This document shows positions 22,995 to 31,343 of a stretch of DNA of 47,281 bases, piece by piece. Where the stretch lies: the IMG/VR virus record IMGVR_UViG_3300005753_000031, positions 1 through 47,281 of that record. One strand, written 5' to 3'. Each line of letters opens with the position of its first letter. Position 1 is the first letter of the stretch. The translations under genes and the position numbers were made by a program. The notes below the pieces were generated by a model. The model saw only the letters and a list, made by a program, of their open reading frames with translations, was not told the DNA's origin and did no database searches. Source of the DNA: a virus.

Positions 22995-23040
22995 AAGCCA
23001 CTATTGCACAATATAGTAATAGTGGTTTATTTAATAAACC
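22995..23040 (+). terminator. Rightward terminator candidate with overlapping second palindrome
   Basis: An 11-bp stem (22995-23005 with 23018-23028, one G-U pair) has a 12-base loop and is followed by an AT-rich run. Bases 23024-23040 form a separate palindrome, GGTTTATT-T-AATAAACC. The two overlap and cannot form together, as in attenuators. It separates the small early genes from the replication genes. Confidence 0.5.
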
Positions 23041-23213
23041 AATAGCCTAGAGGACGCTTCAGGCGGTGTTCTGGGGGGGCTTTTAGCAATATACGCTTAG
23101 TTATGCAATGTCATTAAAGGTGGCTTAAAACGGCTATTAAACAGTCTAAGCAACTATGCACATAAAAAGTAAGGTTATTATTTTACCCTTTTACCAAAAC
23201 TGGAGAAAACACA
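23041..23213 (+). other. Gene-free leader with a G7 run
   Basis: No gene is visible. The region has a G+C-rich stretch ending in seven G (23073-23079), unusual in this AT-rich genome, then ATACGCTTA, which also occurs at about 18444-18452. The AAAACTGGAGAA ribosome leader of the next gene closes the stretch. It may hold a promoter for the replication genes, but no clear -35/-10 pair was found. Confidence 0.35.
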
Positions 23214-24302
23214 ATGGGTGATGTTAAAAAAAATCTATGCAAAAAAGAATTGCCGGAAAGAGAACTTCACAATTCAAGGATGTTTATCGACTTGGCAGAA
23301 AATATTCATATTCATTACAGAGAATATAGAAATATATTTTCATTGCAAGAATATTTTGAATATGCAGGAATTATCTCAAAATCTACAGATGATGTTAGAA
23401 GTTATTTGTGTCAAAATCCTTCTTATGAAGAGGGCAAATACCCCACCACCATAATGATAGCAGGTGGAAAAATGCGCCAGAGAAGTTTCCTTAAAACTTC
23501 ACCAAAACCAAATCAAAGTTTTTACCATAACAACCATCTAACAATAGAACTACAAGAAGAATACGTTACAGATGAAATCCATATTCATTATCGTGACTTT
23601 AGAATTGCGATGAATAGAGAAAACTTCCGTGTGTTTGCTCAAGGTGTTTCAGAATCATTGCTAGAACTTAATATGTTTGAATCACAAAACGAATATAATA
23701 GAGAAAAGCACAATGATAGAATGATAAAAATAAATGAAATGAATAAAAATAATACATCCACCACGGAACTAATGGGTGTAACTCGTATAATGCTAACTGA
23801 AGTAAAATCAAATTGGTATGAAATACATGGAACAGATTTTATTTCAAAAGGTGAAATAGAATGGCTACCAAATCGCAAGGCGATTAATATTCTTAAAAAA
23901 GAATACGCAAAAAATAGAAGATTCGTTCCCATTATATTAAGCACAGAAAAAGATGGCAGTCACATAATTGTAGATGGACACCACAGAACTTACACCGCGT
24001 TATTGTTAGGCTTATATAGAATAGATGCAATTATAATTAACTTGCCATTTAAAGAAACAGGACTAATTAGAAATGCTGAAAGTTTATTGAAAAAGTTTGA
24101 TAAGAAAACTAATTACAAATATGGAATGTCAGAATATTTACGCTCTTTCTTAGGATTTAAACTTAATAGATATTATGCAGGTTCATTCAATGGAAAAATG
24201 AAAAGCATGAATTTTATTAATAAAAATATAAGAAAAATTAAAAAGAAAATATTTGGCAAGCGTTCAATATTTAAAAATTTTAATGAAAGGAAAAACAAAT
24301 GA
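23214..24302 (+). CDS. ParB/sulfiredoxin-like domain protein
   Basis: A 362-residue protein. Its C-terminal half contains a ParB-like signature: FVPIILSTEKDG, IIVDGHHRTYTALLLG (about 260-272). The N-terminal half is beta-rich with two similar FREY/FRDF-type segments (about 35 and 127). The far C-terminus is very basic. ParB-like phage proteins can be nucleotide hydrolases, nucleases or DNA binders; which applies here is not clear. Confidence 0.6.
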   Translation: MGDVKKNLCKKELPERELHNSRMFIDLAENIHIHYREYRNIFSLQEYFEYAGIISKSTDDVRSYLCQNPSYEEGKYPTTIMIAGGKMRQRSFLKTSPKPNQSFYHNNHLTIELQEEYVTDEIHIHYRDFRIAMNRENFRVFAQGVSESLLELNMFESQNEYNREKHNDRMIKINEMNKNNTSTTELMGVTRIMLTEVKSNWYEIHGTDFISKGEIEWLPNRKAINILKKEYAKNRRFVPIILSTEKDGSHIIVDGHHRTYTALLLGLYRIDAIIINLPFKETGLIRNAESLLKKFDKKTNYKYGMSEYLRSFLGFKLNRYYAGSFNGKMKSMNFINKNIRKIKKKIFGKRSIFKNFNERKNK

Positions 24303-24604
24303 AAAAGCAAAAGCCCTTTGCAGTAACAGAACTTGAAGATGGTGCAAAAACTTATTTCGATAGGAACAAAATATATGGAGAGTCTTACAAACAAAAAGGT
24401 AAGATAATGGAAATACTTTTTCCAGATGGAATTACTCTTAAAACGGCAGATGAATTTAATCGTTATTCTATGATGGGTGCAGTTATAGGAAAAATGATTC
24501 GTTATTCCGCACAGTTTAAAGAAGGTGGGCATTATGATTCCGCACATGATGCAATGGTATATGCCGCAATACTAAACGAGGTCGATAACGATGCCAAGGG
24601 ATAA
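24299..24604 (+). CDS. DUF6378-like protein (101 residues)
   Basis: ATGA overlap with the ParB-like gene. The pattern RNKIYGESYKQKGKIMEILFPDGI, then MMGAVIGKMIRYSAQF and GGHYDSAHDAMVYAAIL resembles the DUF6378 family of small phage helical proteins. It has conserved His/Asp positions that might bind a metal or nucleotide. Function unknown. Confidence 0.6.
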   Translation: MKKQKPFAVTELEDGAKTYFDRNKIYGESYKQKGKIMEILFPDGITLKTADEFNRYSMMGAVIGKMIRYSAQFKEGGHYDSAHDAMVYAAILNEVDNDAKG

Positions 24605-25139
24605 AATAATATTTGACACTGAAACAACCGGTCTATTAAAACCAAAGGCCAGTAGAGTTGAAAACCAACCTTACATAACTGAATTTTATGCAGCAAGGCT
24701 AGATAGAAAAAATAGGGTCATAGGTGAAGTTGATACTCTTATTTCCGTGCCTGTTGAGGTGACTCCACTAATAACAAAGCTAACAGGAATAGAAAACTAC
24801 ATGCTAGTTGGAAAACCTGAATTCATAGAAGTTTATCGTCACATTGTTGATTTGTTTAAAGGCTGTGAAACATTGATTGCACATAACCTAACTTTTGATA
24901 CAGGAGTACTATGGGCTGAATTGCATCGTCATGATTTGGAATTCAAATTCCCTTGGTGTCCTAGTTGGTACTGCACAATAGAGCACAGCATGTACATTGA
25001 AGGGAAAAGGCTAAAGCTAAGTAAGTTACACAAATATGCTACTGGCGAAGAGTTTAAGGAAGGGGCTCACAGGGCAAAGCAGGATACGATGGCACTATTA
25101 AGATGTTATAATTGGTTAACTAAGGAGGAAGGTCAATGA
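24591..25139 (+). CDS. DEDDh 3'-5' exonuclease (DnaQ/epsilon-like)
   Basis: Proofreading-type exonuclease. The four acidic positions and the His are visible: FDTETTG (Asp9, Glu11), HNLTFD (about 97-102), and HRAKQD (His and Asp, about 159-164). The 182-residue length is a compact epsilon. It is encoded just before the DnaE polymerase gene and probably proofreads for it in trans. Confidence 0.85.
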   Translation: MPRDKIIFDTETTGLLKPKASRVENQPYITEFYAARLDRKNRVIGEVDTLISVPVEVTPLITKLTGIENYMLVGKPEFIEVYRHIVDLFKGCETLIAHNLTFDTGVLWAELHRHDLEFKFPWCPSWYCTIEHSMYIEGKRLKLSKLHKYATGEEFKEGAHRAKQDTMALLRCYNWLTKEEGQ

Positions 25140-25375
25140 GGTCAGTGAGGGAAGCAGCATGTTTCAATTCAAAATGTAAGTTCAATAGAATTAGTGTTCA
25201 TGGTATTTCACATTTATTCTATTTCCGTAGAAATAGTATGCAAGAAAGACAAGTTAAAAGAAAGAGAATGTGTTTCTCACATGGTGGTGTAACTTTATTC
25301 GTAAATGTTTGTGAAGATTGCTCCGATTCCTACACAGTAGAAATGAGAAAGATTCTAAGTGTGATGAATGATTAA
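25136..25375 (+). CDS. Small zinc-ribbon-like protein (79 residues)
   Basis: Cys pairs (CFNSKC at 9-14, Cys46, CEDC at 59-62) suggest a zinc knuckle. A basic middle (RNSMQERQVKRKRMCF) could touch nucleic acid. It overlaps both the exonuclease and the polymerase genes, so it is probably a replisome accessory. No family recognised. Confidence 0.55.
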   Translation: MRSVREAACFNSKCKFNRISVHGISHLFYFRRNSMQERQVKRKRMCFSHGGVTLFVNVCEDCSDSYTVEMRKILSVMND

Positions 25376-28196
25376 CCTAGCGCTTCGCACGGAATATTCT
25401 TTCCAAAAAACTTACGGATTTATAGAAAAAGTTGTGGATACTCAAGAAAGTTTCGTTGGAGTGGCAGACATTAACAACACATTCGCACATTTTTACTTGA
25501 ATGAACTTTGTAAGGAGCAAAAAAAGAAACCAATTTTTGGAGTGCGCTTAATGGTTGTAGAACAACCAGAAGAGAGGATTCCACCTCGCGGACAATTTGG
25601 CCCTGAGTATATTTTTATTGCAAAAAACTATGCTGGATTAAAAGAAATTCACCTGCTTGTTGAAAGATCACACGATTGTTTTTATTATAGGGCACACATC
25701 GGAATTGTAGATGTATGGAAGCTAAGTGAAAATGTAATTGTTATGGCACCTGACTTTACAATGGAAGAAAGAATAGACTACGTTGCCGTATGTAACGTTA
25801 CTTCCAATCGTGCATTGAAATCTTCATTGCCAAGGGTTGCTATAAATAATAACTGGATGATTGAAGCTGACGACTGGGAGGTTTATGAATTATTTTCTGG
25901 TTCAAGAAAAGTTGATAGACAAACATTTCCACAACACATATTAAGCGAGAAAGAATGGTTGTTCCACTATGGAGATAAAGAGGCTGTTGAAAATACCTAT
26001 AAAATAGCTTACGAATGTGAAGTTGAATTTCCACGTGCCGAGCAATTAAAGTACAAAGGAACTGAAAAAATAAGAACACTATGTCGTAAGGGGGCAAAGC
26101 TAAAAGGAATAAATCTAAAGGACCCTGTTTATAAAAAAAGAATGAAAATGGAGCTTGAGCTAATTAAAGAAAAAAACTTTATAGATTATTTTATGATTGT
26201 TCAAGAAATGATAGCAAAGGCTAAAAAAGAAATGCTCGTTGGTCCTTCCCGTGGGTCTAGTGCAGGTTCTTTAATTTGCTACCTACTAGGTATAACAGAA
26301 ATTGACCCTATAAAATGGGACTTATTGTTTGAAAGATTTATTGATGTAAACAGAATGGACATGCCTGATATCGATATTGATTTCCCGGATAAGAAAAGAA
26401 TGAGCGTAATAAAAGAACTTGTTAAAACAAATGGAAGAGAAAATGTTGCTAACATTGCAACCATAAGCACAATGAATCCTAATGGTTCAATTGGAGACTT
26501 TGCAAGGGAACTTGAATTACCAGAGCAAGAAATTGATTCGATTAAAAACTCAATCATTTCAACGACAGTCGGTGATACACGGCGCAGAAGTTTTAGAATG
26601 GAAGACACTTTTACCACAACTTCTGTTGGAAAACTATTCATAGAAAAATATCCTGAAATGTGGGAAGTAACTAGGATAGAAAAACATGCAAGGCATAGCG
26701 GCAAACATGCAGCAGGAATAATCGTTGCAGCAAGACCGATAAGAGAATTTGCTAGTGTTAATCCTCGGGAAAATTCAATGCAGCTTGAAGGAAAATCTGC
26801 TGAAAAAATGAACCTATTGAAAATAGATTGCTTAGGTCTATCTACACTCTCTGTTCTTGAAGAAGTTGCCGATGCAATTGGAATGAAATATTCAGACTAT
26901 TACGAAATGGAATGCGATGATGACAATGTTTTTAAATTATTTAGAGAAATAAAGGTCAAGGGTATTTTTCAATTTGAAGGCCATGCACTAGCAGGTCTAT
27001 GTAGAACAATTAAGGTAACAAACATAGAAGACATAATTGCGATAACAGCACTAGCACGTCCTGGTCCACTTCATGGTGGTGGTGCTGCTAAGTTTTCTAA
27101 AATACATTCCGGTCAAGAAGATATAGAATATATAATTAACCATCCAGATGTTATTTCTATAACGAAACCAACAATGGGTGTTATAGTATATCAAGAACAA
27201 ATCATGCAGATACTAAGGGGAATCGGTGGTTTCGCATGGGAAAATGTTAATGGTGTTCGTAAATTAATTTCAAAGAAAAGTGGTAAAGAAAAGATAGATA
27301 AATTTAGAGAAGAGTTTATTTCGGGTGCCGATAAAAATGGAATTAAAAAAGAAGAAGCAGAAGACGCTTGGAGAAAGATTTTAGAATTTGCACAGTACGG
27401 ATTTAATCGTAGTCATGCCGTGGCTTATGGCTTAGTAAGTTACTGGACGGCATGGTGCAAGGTGTATCATCCCTTACAATTTTTAGTTGCTAACTTAAAT
27501 AATTCAAAGGGTCATCTTTCTTCCATGAGGATGATAAGGGAAATGAAAGAGTCACATAAGTTTGAATTTATATCTTATGATAAAGAAAAGTCTGGTGAAG
27601 ACTGGGAGGTACATGGTAATAAAATCATAGGACCACTAACAAGCATAACCGGAATAGGTAAAGTAAACGCAAAAGTCATTATAAGAAAAAGAGAAACTGG
27701 TGAAAAAATGGCAGAAGGAATTACAAAGAAATTAGAAAAAGGAGAAACAAAATTTGATATTCTATATCCTTGCAAGCATTATTGGGGGGCAATGTTTAAA
27801 ACACCAAAACGATATGGACTATACACCAAGCCCACAGTAATTAAAAAGGTAAACAAAAAAGGTGAATATTTAATTGTTGCACAGCTAATGAAAAAGAACG
27901 TGCGTGATTTAAATGAAATTCAAAATGTATTGAAGCGTGGTGGGGAAATATATGAAGATAATACTAAGCTGCTAAATATTACAGTTGAGGACGATACAGG
28001 GAGTTTAATGTGCAGGGTCAATCGCTATGAATACGATAAGTTAGGTGCTATAATAGCAGAGGAAGGAGAAGAAGAAACTGACTGGTATTTAATAAGAGGA
28101 AAAATAATCAGTGATGATATTATTTTCCTATTCATTTCAGAAATACATAAACTAGGAGACGGTAAAACAGATGGACAAACTATTACAGATATTTGA
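25368..28196 (+). CDS. dnaE: DNA polymerase III alpha subunit (DnaE, C family)
   Basis: Phage replicative polymerase, 942 residues. Recognisable family elements: VGPSRGSSAGSLICYLLGIT (about 284-303), PDIDIDFPDKKR with catalytic Asp (about 332-343), HARHSGKHAAGIIV, KIDCLGLSTLSVLEE, FQFEGHALAGL, ALARPGPLHGGGA, VYQEQIMQI, and HAVAYGLVSYWTAWCKVYHP. The N-terminal PHP region lacks the His pairs of an active PHP, so proofreading may depend on the exonuclease encoded next door. The C-terminus has an OB-like segment (LLNITVEDDTGSLMCRV). The last 26 bases overlap the HD gene. Confidence 0.9.
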   Translation: MINLALRTEYSFQKTYGFIEKVVDTQESFVGVADINNTFAHFYLNELCKEQKKKPIFGVRLMVVEQPEERIPPRGQFGPEYIFIAKNYAGLKEIHLLVERSHDCFYYRAHIGIVDVWKLSENVIVMAPDFTMEERIDYVAVCNVTSNRALKSSLPRVAINNNWMIEADDWEVYELFSGSRKVDRQTFPQHILSEKEWLFHYGDKEAVENTYKIAYECEVEFPRAEQLKYKGTEKIRTLCRKGAKLKGINLKDPVYKKRMKMELELIKEKNFIDYFMIVQEMIAKAKKEMLVGPSRGSSAGSLICYLLGITEIDPIKWDLLFERFIDVNRMDMPDIDIDFPDKKRMSVIKELVKTNGRENVANIATISTMNPNGSIGDFARELELPEQEIDSIKNSIISTTVGDTRRRSFRMEDTFTTTSVGKLFIEKYPEMWEVTRIEKHARHSGKHAAGIIVAARPIREFASVNPRENSMQLEGKSAEKMNLLKIDCLGLSTLSVLEEVADAIGMKYSDYYEMECDDDNVFKLFREIKVKGIFQFEGHALAGLCRTIKVTNIEDIIAITALARPGPLHGGGAAKFSKIHSGQEDIEYIINHPDVISITKPTMGVIVYQEQIMQILRGIGGFAWENVNGVRKLISKKSGKEKIDKFREEFISGADKNGIKKEEAEDAWRKILEFAQYGFNRSHAVAYGLVSYWTAWCKVYHPLQFLVANLNNSKGHLSSMRMIREMKESHKFEFISYDKEKSGEDWEVHGNKIIGPLTSITGIGKVNAKVIIRKRETGEKMAEGITKKLEKGETKFDILYPCKHYWGAMFKTPKRYGLYTKPTVIKKVNKKGEYLIVAQLMKKNVRDLNEIQNVLKRGGEIYEDNTKLLNITVEDDTGSLMCRVNRYEYDKLGAIIAEEGEEETDWYLIRGKIISDDIIFLFISEIHKLGDGKTDGQTITDI

Positions 28197-28776
28197 CATG
28201 GCATATAAAATGTCATCACTAACAAGATATTCACAAACTCATTTAGTTAAGGAAGAGTCCGTACTTGAACATACAGGATTCGTTTGCCTGATGGCATACA
28301 CAATTGGAAGTGAGCTAATAAATACAGACAACATAGACATAGGATTGTTGTTGAGGAAAGCAGTTACGCACGACATTGATGAAATAATAACTGGAGATAT
28401 ACCACGGCCAACAAAATATTATAGTAAGGACTTTAGAAATGCAGTTCAGAAAATTGAAGATGAAAACATGAATATGATTGCTGCAAATTTAAACTTGCCA
28501 TGTATGTATCACGATTGGGAACGCTCTAAGGATGGTCCTGAAGGTTTTATAGTTGGATTGTGTGACTGCCTAGCCGTTATATATAAAGCATATTATGAAG
28601 CGGTAATGTTTGGAAACAAAACTATAATAGACCATGTAACATCAATGCGAGGAGACTTAGATTCAAATAGTTTTAAAGCAAGCCGTTTCAATTACGAGGG
28701 TGAAAAATATATTCGTAAAGTTATTAAAGACGCTCATAATATTTGCACAGAAATATTAGACTTGGAGAAAAAATAA
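28171..28776 (+). CDS. HD-domain 5'-nucleotidase, YfbR-like
   Basis: A 201-residue HD hydrolase. Metal-site residues are visible: LEHTG (His34), THDIDE (His67-Asp68) and CDCLAVIYKAY (late Asp). TGDIPRPTKYY matches the YfbR signature. YfbR-type enzymes remove the 5'-phosphate from deoxynucleoside monophosphates. Related phage HD enzymes include dATP triphosphohydrolases (DatZ), but no PurZ is present. It starts the nucleotide cluster 28.2-31.3 kb. Confidence 0.8.
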   Translation: MDKLLQIFDMAYKMSSLTRYSQTHLVKEESVLEHTGFVCLMAYTIGSELINTDNIDIGLLLRKAVTHDIDEIITGDIPRPTKYYSKDFRNAVQKIEDENMNMIAANLNLPCMYHDWERSKDGPEGFIVGLCDCLAVIYKAYYEAVMFGNKTIIDHVTSMRGDLDSNSFKASRFNYEGEKYIRKVIKDAHNICTEILDLEKK

Positions 28777-29741
28777 TGATACATAAGGCACTAGCATATT
28801 CAATATCAGAACATCAGGTTAAATACCTAGAAGCAATGAGCAAGGTGTTTAACATTAATACTATGTTGCTACCAGAAACAAGGTATCAATTAGTTGAAAG
28901 TAATGTTGAAATTTCAATTTCAAATGGATATTACTATTCAGGTCACAATAAATTTAATGTAATGAATAGAATAAGATTGTTCTCTAAGAATAAAAAGGTA
29001 GTTACATTTTCTCACTCTACATTTGGCTCTAATGAAAATATATATAATTGTGTTTCTTCTGACCGTGGGAAATATTTTGCTGTTCCTAGTGCATGGAAAA
29101 ATATACTTAAGTACCCATGCTTAAGCCCAAATTCATTTGAATATGAAGGTCACTTTATGGCATTGTATCACTATGATAAATTTCCATTATCTCGTCAAAG
29201 TGAAACGATTTTGTACATGCCAATTTCAGGAATAAAAAACATTGAAGAAGTAAAGGAAACTCTTAAAAATTTAATGCACATGTCTATAATGATAAAGGTG
29301 CATCCCGTTATTGAAAGTGGTCACGCTTCCCATAAGTGGAACATGGATAGCATTGGAATTCCATTTCAAGAGTATCTAGACTTTGCAGATGAACATAGTA
29401 ACATTATAATAATTCACGAAAGAAAAGAAGCAATGGTAGATGCAATCGATAGATGTAAGTATATAATCGGAACACCTCCAACCTCTACTTTAATTGAAGC
29501 GGCAATACGTGGTAAAATATACAACGAGGAAAAATTAATAATTGCTACATCGGGTGGTGCTAAAATTGAAAGTGACTTGATTAATTGTTTAGATAAATAT
29601 GGAATAAATATTACATCATCACCACGGAGAGAAGACTTTGCTATATTGCCAGAGCACACAATTAAAGAATTTGTTATTGGCAAGTGGAATCAGGAAAGTG
29701 AAATTAATAATTTAATTAATAAAATAAAACTGGAGGAATAA
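28776..29741 (+). CDS. Glycosyltransferase-like protein (CDP-glycerol transferase / GT-B fold)
   Basis: The C-terminal two-thirds resemble the TagF/TagB (CDP-glycerophosphotransferase) GT-B family. Marks are ILYMPISG, then MSIMIKVHPVIE (Lys-x-His-Pro), an IIHERKE segment, and IDRCKYIIGTPPTSTLIEAAIRG. The ATG at 28776 is fused to the nucleotidase stop (TAATG). It lies between nucleotide-metabolism genes rather than wall genes, which raises the possibility that it modifies DNA or a nucleotide. The substrate is unknown. Confidence 0.6.
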   Translation: MIHKALAYSISEHQVKYLEAMSKVFNINTMLLPETRYQLVESNVEISISNGYYYSGHNKFNVMNRIRLFSKNKKVVTFSHSTFGSNENIYNCVSSDRGKYFAVPSAWKNILKYPCLSPNSFEYEGHFMALYHYDKFPLSRQSETILYMPISGIKNIEEVKETLKNLMHMSIMIKVHPVIESGHASHKWNMDSIGIPFQEYLDFADEHSNIIIIHERKEAMVDAIDRCKYIIGTPPTSTLIEAAIRGKIYNEEKLIIATSGGAKIESDLINCLDKYGINITSSPRREDFAILPEHTIKEFVIGKWNQESEINNLINKIKLEE

Positions 29742-29742
29742 C

Positions 29743-30858
29743 ATGAAATTAAAAATAGTAAAAATAAATAAAGAGGATGGAATGGGGGTTCCATTAAATG
29801 TCCGTGCTTGGAAATATTCTCGCAACAATGACGAAACTTCATTTAAAGATGTAATGGAACTAGACCTACCTGTAAATGAAATCCCAAGTATAGTTGTGGA
29901 AATTGAATCTACAATAATTGAAAGGGAAGTATTAACTTCTATGCGTGACCATTCAATGTGGGCCAGAACTTCTAGAGTTGATGATGCAATAAATTTTAAA
30001 ATACCTCTTATACTTGAAAAACATATTAAATATAAAGAATATGCAGACCATGCTCACGGTAGAATGATTCAAGATAAGTCTAAGGGTGCAAGGCAAGACG
30101 AATATCGATTGCACATGCCACTGTTCGCATTAACAAGATATACAATGTCTATTAATCTTCGCTCACTTGTTATTATTCAAAAGTATTTTTCACATTTAAA
30201 GATTTCTGCACAAGACATAGGACTTAAAGAATTATATCACGATGCGGCAGGAGCATTTAAGTTTATGATTGAACAGTTTACATCAGACTCTTCATTTTTA
30301 ATTGGAATTAAATATAAAGAGATATTGCCAAGAGTTGAAAAAATACAGAACGGAAGGATTTCAGACTTTATAACTTTCTCTGGCAGCATTCCATTTTCAT
30401 TGAGAACACATTTAATCAGACATAGAATGATATTTATGAATGACAAATTAAAAGAAATAGCCACTCATTCTGAATTTCACACATTTAATTTAAAAACTGA
30501 AATGTCTGTTAGCATAACCTCTAATGTTGGATTTTGGACAGACATTGTAGCGAAGCGTAGCTGTTGGCTTGTTCATTATTCAATGTGGGAACAAATCATA
30601 AAAGTTATATTCAAATTCCTTCCGGAACCGGAACTAGGAGAGGAGATTTTACCTTGCAATGGAAATGGGAAATCATGTTGCTATGAAGAAGACGTTAAAT
30701 CGCGTTTGCAAAATAAAGACCCAAATCCTCCATGTCCAATTTATTTAGCAGCAAATGAAATTCCTGTTAGCAAGGAAATGAAACAGCAAATTTCAAAGCA
30801 ATTTGTATTAGACCATCGTCCAATTTTCTGGACAAAATCTATCGGAGAAATAAAATGA
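29743..30858 (+). CDS. ThyX-like flavin-dependent thymidylate synthase, two-part
   Basis: A 371-residue protein, longer than the usual 220-250 of ThyX. The first half has MRDHSMWARTSRVD (67-80, a degenerate RHR...S.R motif) and the family segment MPLFALTRYTMSINLRSLVIIQKYF with AQD. The second half has another RHR (226-228, LIRHRMIFMND) and a Cys-rich end (Cys305, 312, 313, 331). It may methylate dUMP, or act on another pyrimidine. It follows an AAAACTGGAGGAA leader. Confidence 0.7.
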   Translation: MKLKIVKINKEDGMGVPLNVRAWKYSRNNDETSFKDVMELDLPVNEIPSIVVEIESTIIEREVLTSMRDHSMWARTSRVDDAINFKIPLILEKHIKYKEYADHAHGRMIQDKSKGARQDEYRLHMPLFALTRYTMSINLRSLVIIQKYFSHLKISAQDIGLKELYHDAAGAFKFMIEQFTSDSSFLIGIKYKEILPRVEKIQNGRISDFITFSGSIPFSLRTHLIRHRMIFMNDKLKEIATHSEFHTFNLKTEMSVSITSNVGFWTDIVAKRSCWLVHYSMWEQIIKVIFKFLPEPELGEEILPCNGNGKSCCYEEDVKSRLQNKDPNPPCPIYLAANEIPVSKEMKQQISKQFVLDHRPIFWTKSIGEIK

Positions 30859-31343
30859 AAAAAGAAGATATAAAGGTTTACATTGCAGCACCATTCTTTA
30901 ATGACGATGAAATTCGTGTGGTTGAAGCGATTGAATTTGCCTTAACTCAATATGAGATTAGTTATTTTTCACCAAGGTCTGAAGGTGTTATAAAAGAAAT
31001 GACTGTCGTTGAAAAAATTAGTAAAATGAGAAACATTTATGATTCTAACATAGAGGGTATAGCAGGGTGCAATTTAATGATTGCAGTAATAGATGGAAGA
31101 GATGTTGGAACAATGTTTGAACTAGGAGTTCAGGCTTGTATGGCAAGAGACAGAGTTGACGAGAGATACGTAGTCACATTCTCAGATAAGAATTTCGGAT
31201 TAAATGTAATGCTGAAATTTGCAAGTGATTGTCATATAAATGGATTTGAAGAGTTTCAAGACATGCTGCTCAATATTGGCAATGAAGGTTTATCTCGTGC
31301 TACACTTATGCAACATGGAACTGAACTAGAGGTAACAACATGA
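30855..31343 (+). CDS. Nucleoside 2-deoxyribosyltransferase-like enzyme
   Basis: A 162-residue NDT-fold protein. Visible motifs: VYIAAPFF (8-15), DSNIEGIAGCNLMIAVIDGRDVGTMFELGVQACMA (contains the catalytic Glu in TMFELG, about 87-92), then TFSDKNFGLNVML. Such enzymes exchange bases between deoxynucleosides. It starts in ATGA with the ThyX-like gene, so the two are translated together. Confidence 0.8.
   Translation: MKKEDIKVYIAAPFFNDDEIRVVEAIEFALTQYEISYFSPRSEGVIKEMTVVEKISKMRNIYDSNIEGIAGCNLMIAVIDGRDVGTMFELGVQACMARDRVDERYVVTFSDKNFGLNVMLKFASDCHINGFEEFQDMLLNIGNEGLSRATLMQHGTELEVTT

Noticed and set aside
23060-23082. The G7 stretch as a cohesive-end (cos) site
   Set aside because: It lies in the early region far from the terminase genes and is not a symmetrical nick site. 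There is no evidence for fixed ends.
28171-28776. DatZ, as part of a 2-aminoadenine (Z) genome pathway
   Set aside because: The HD protein fits YfbR better, and no PurZ-like or MazZ-like gene is present.
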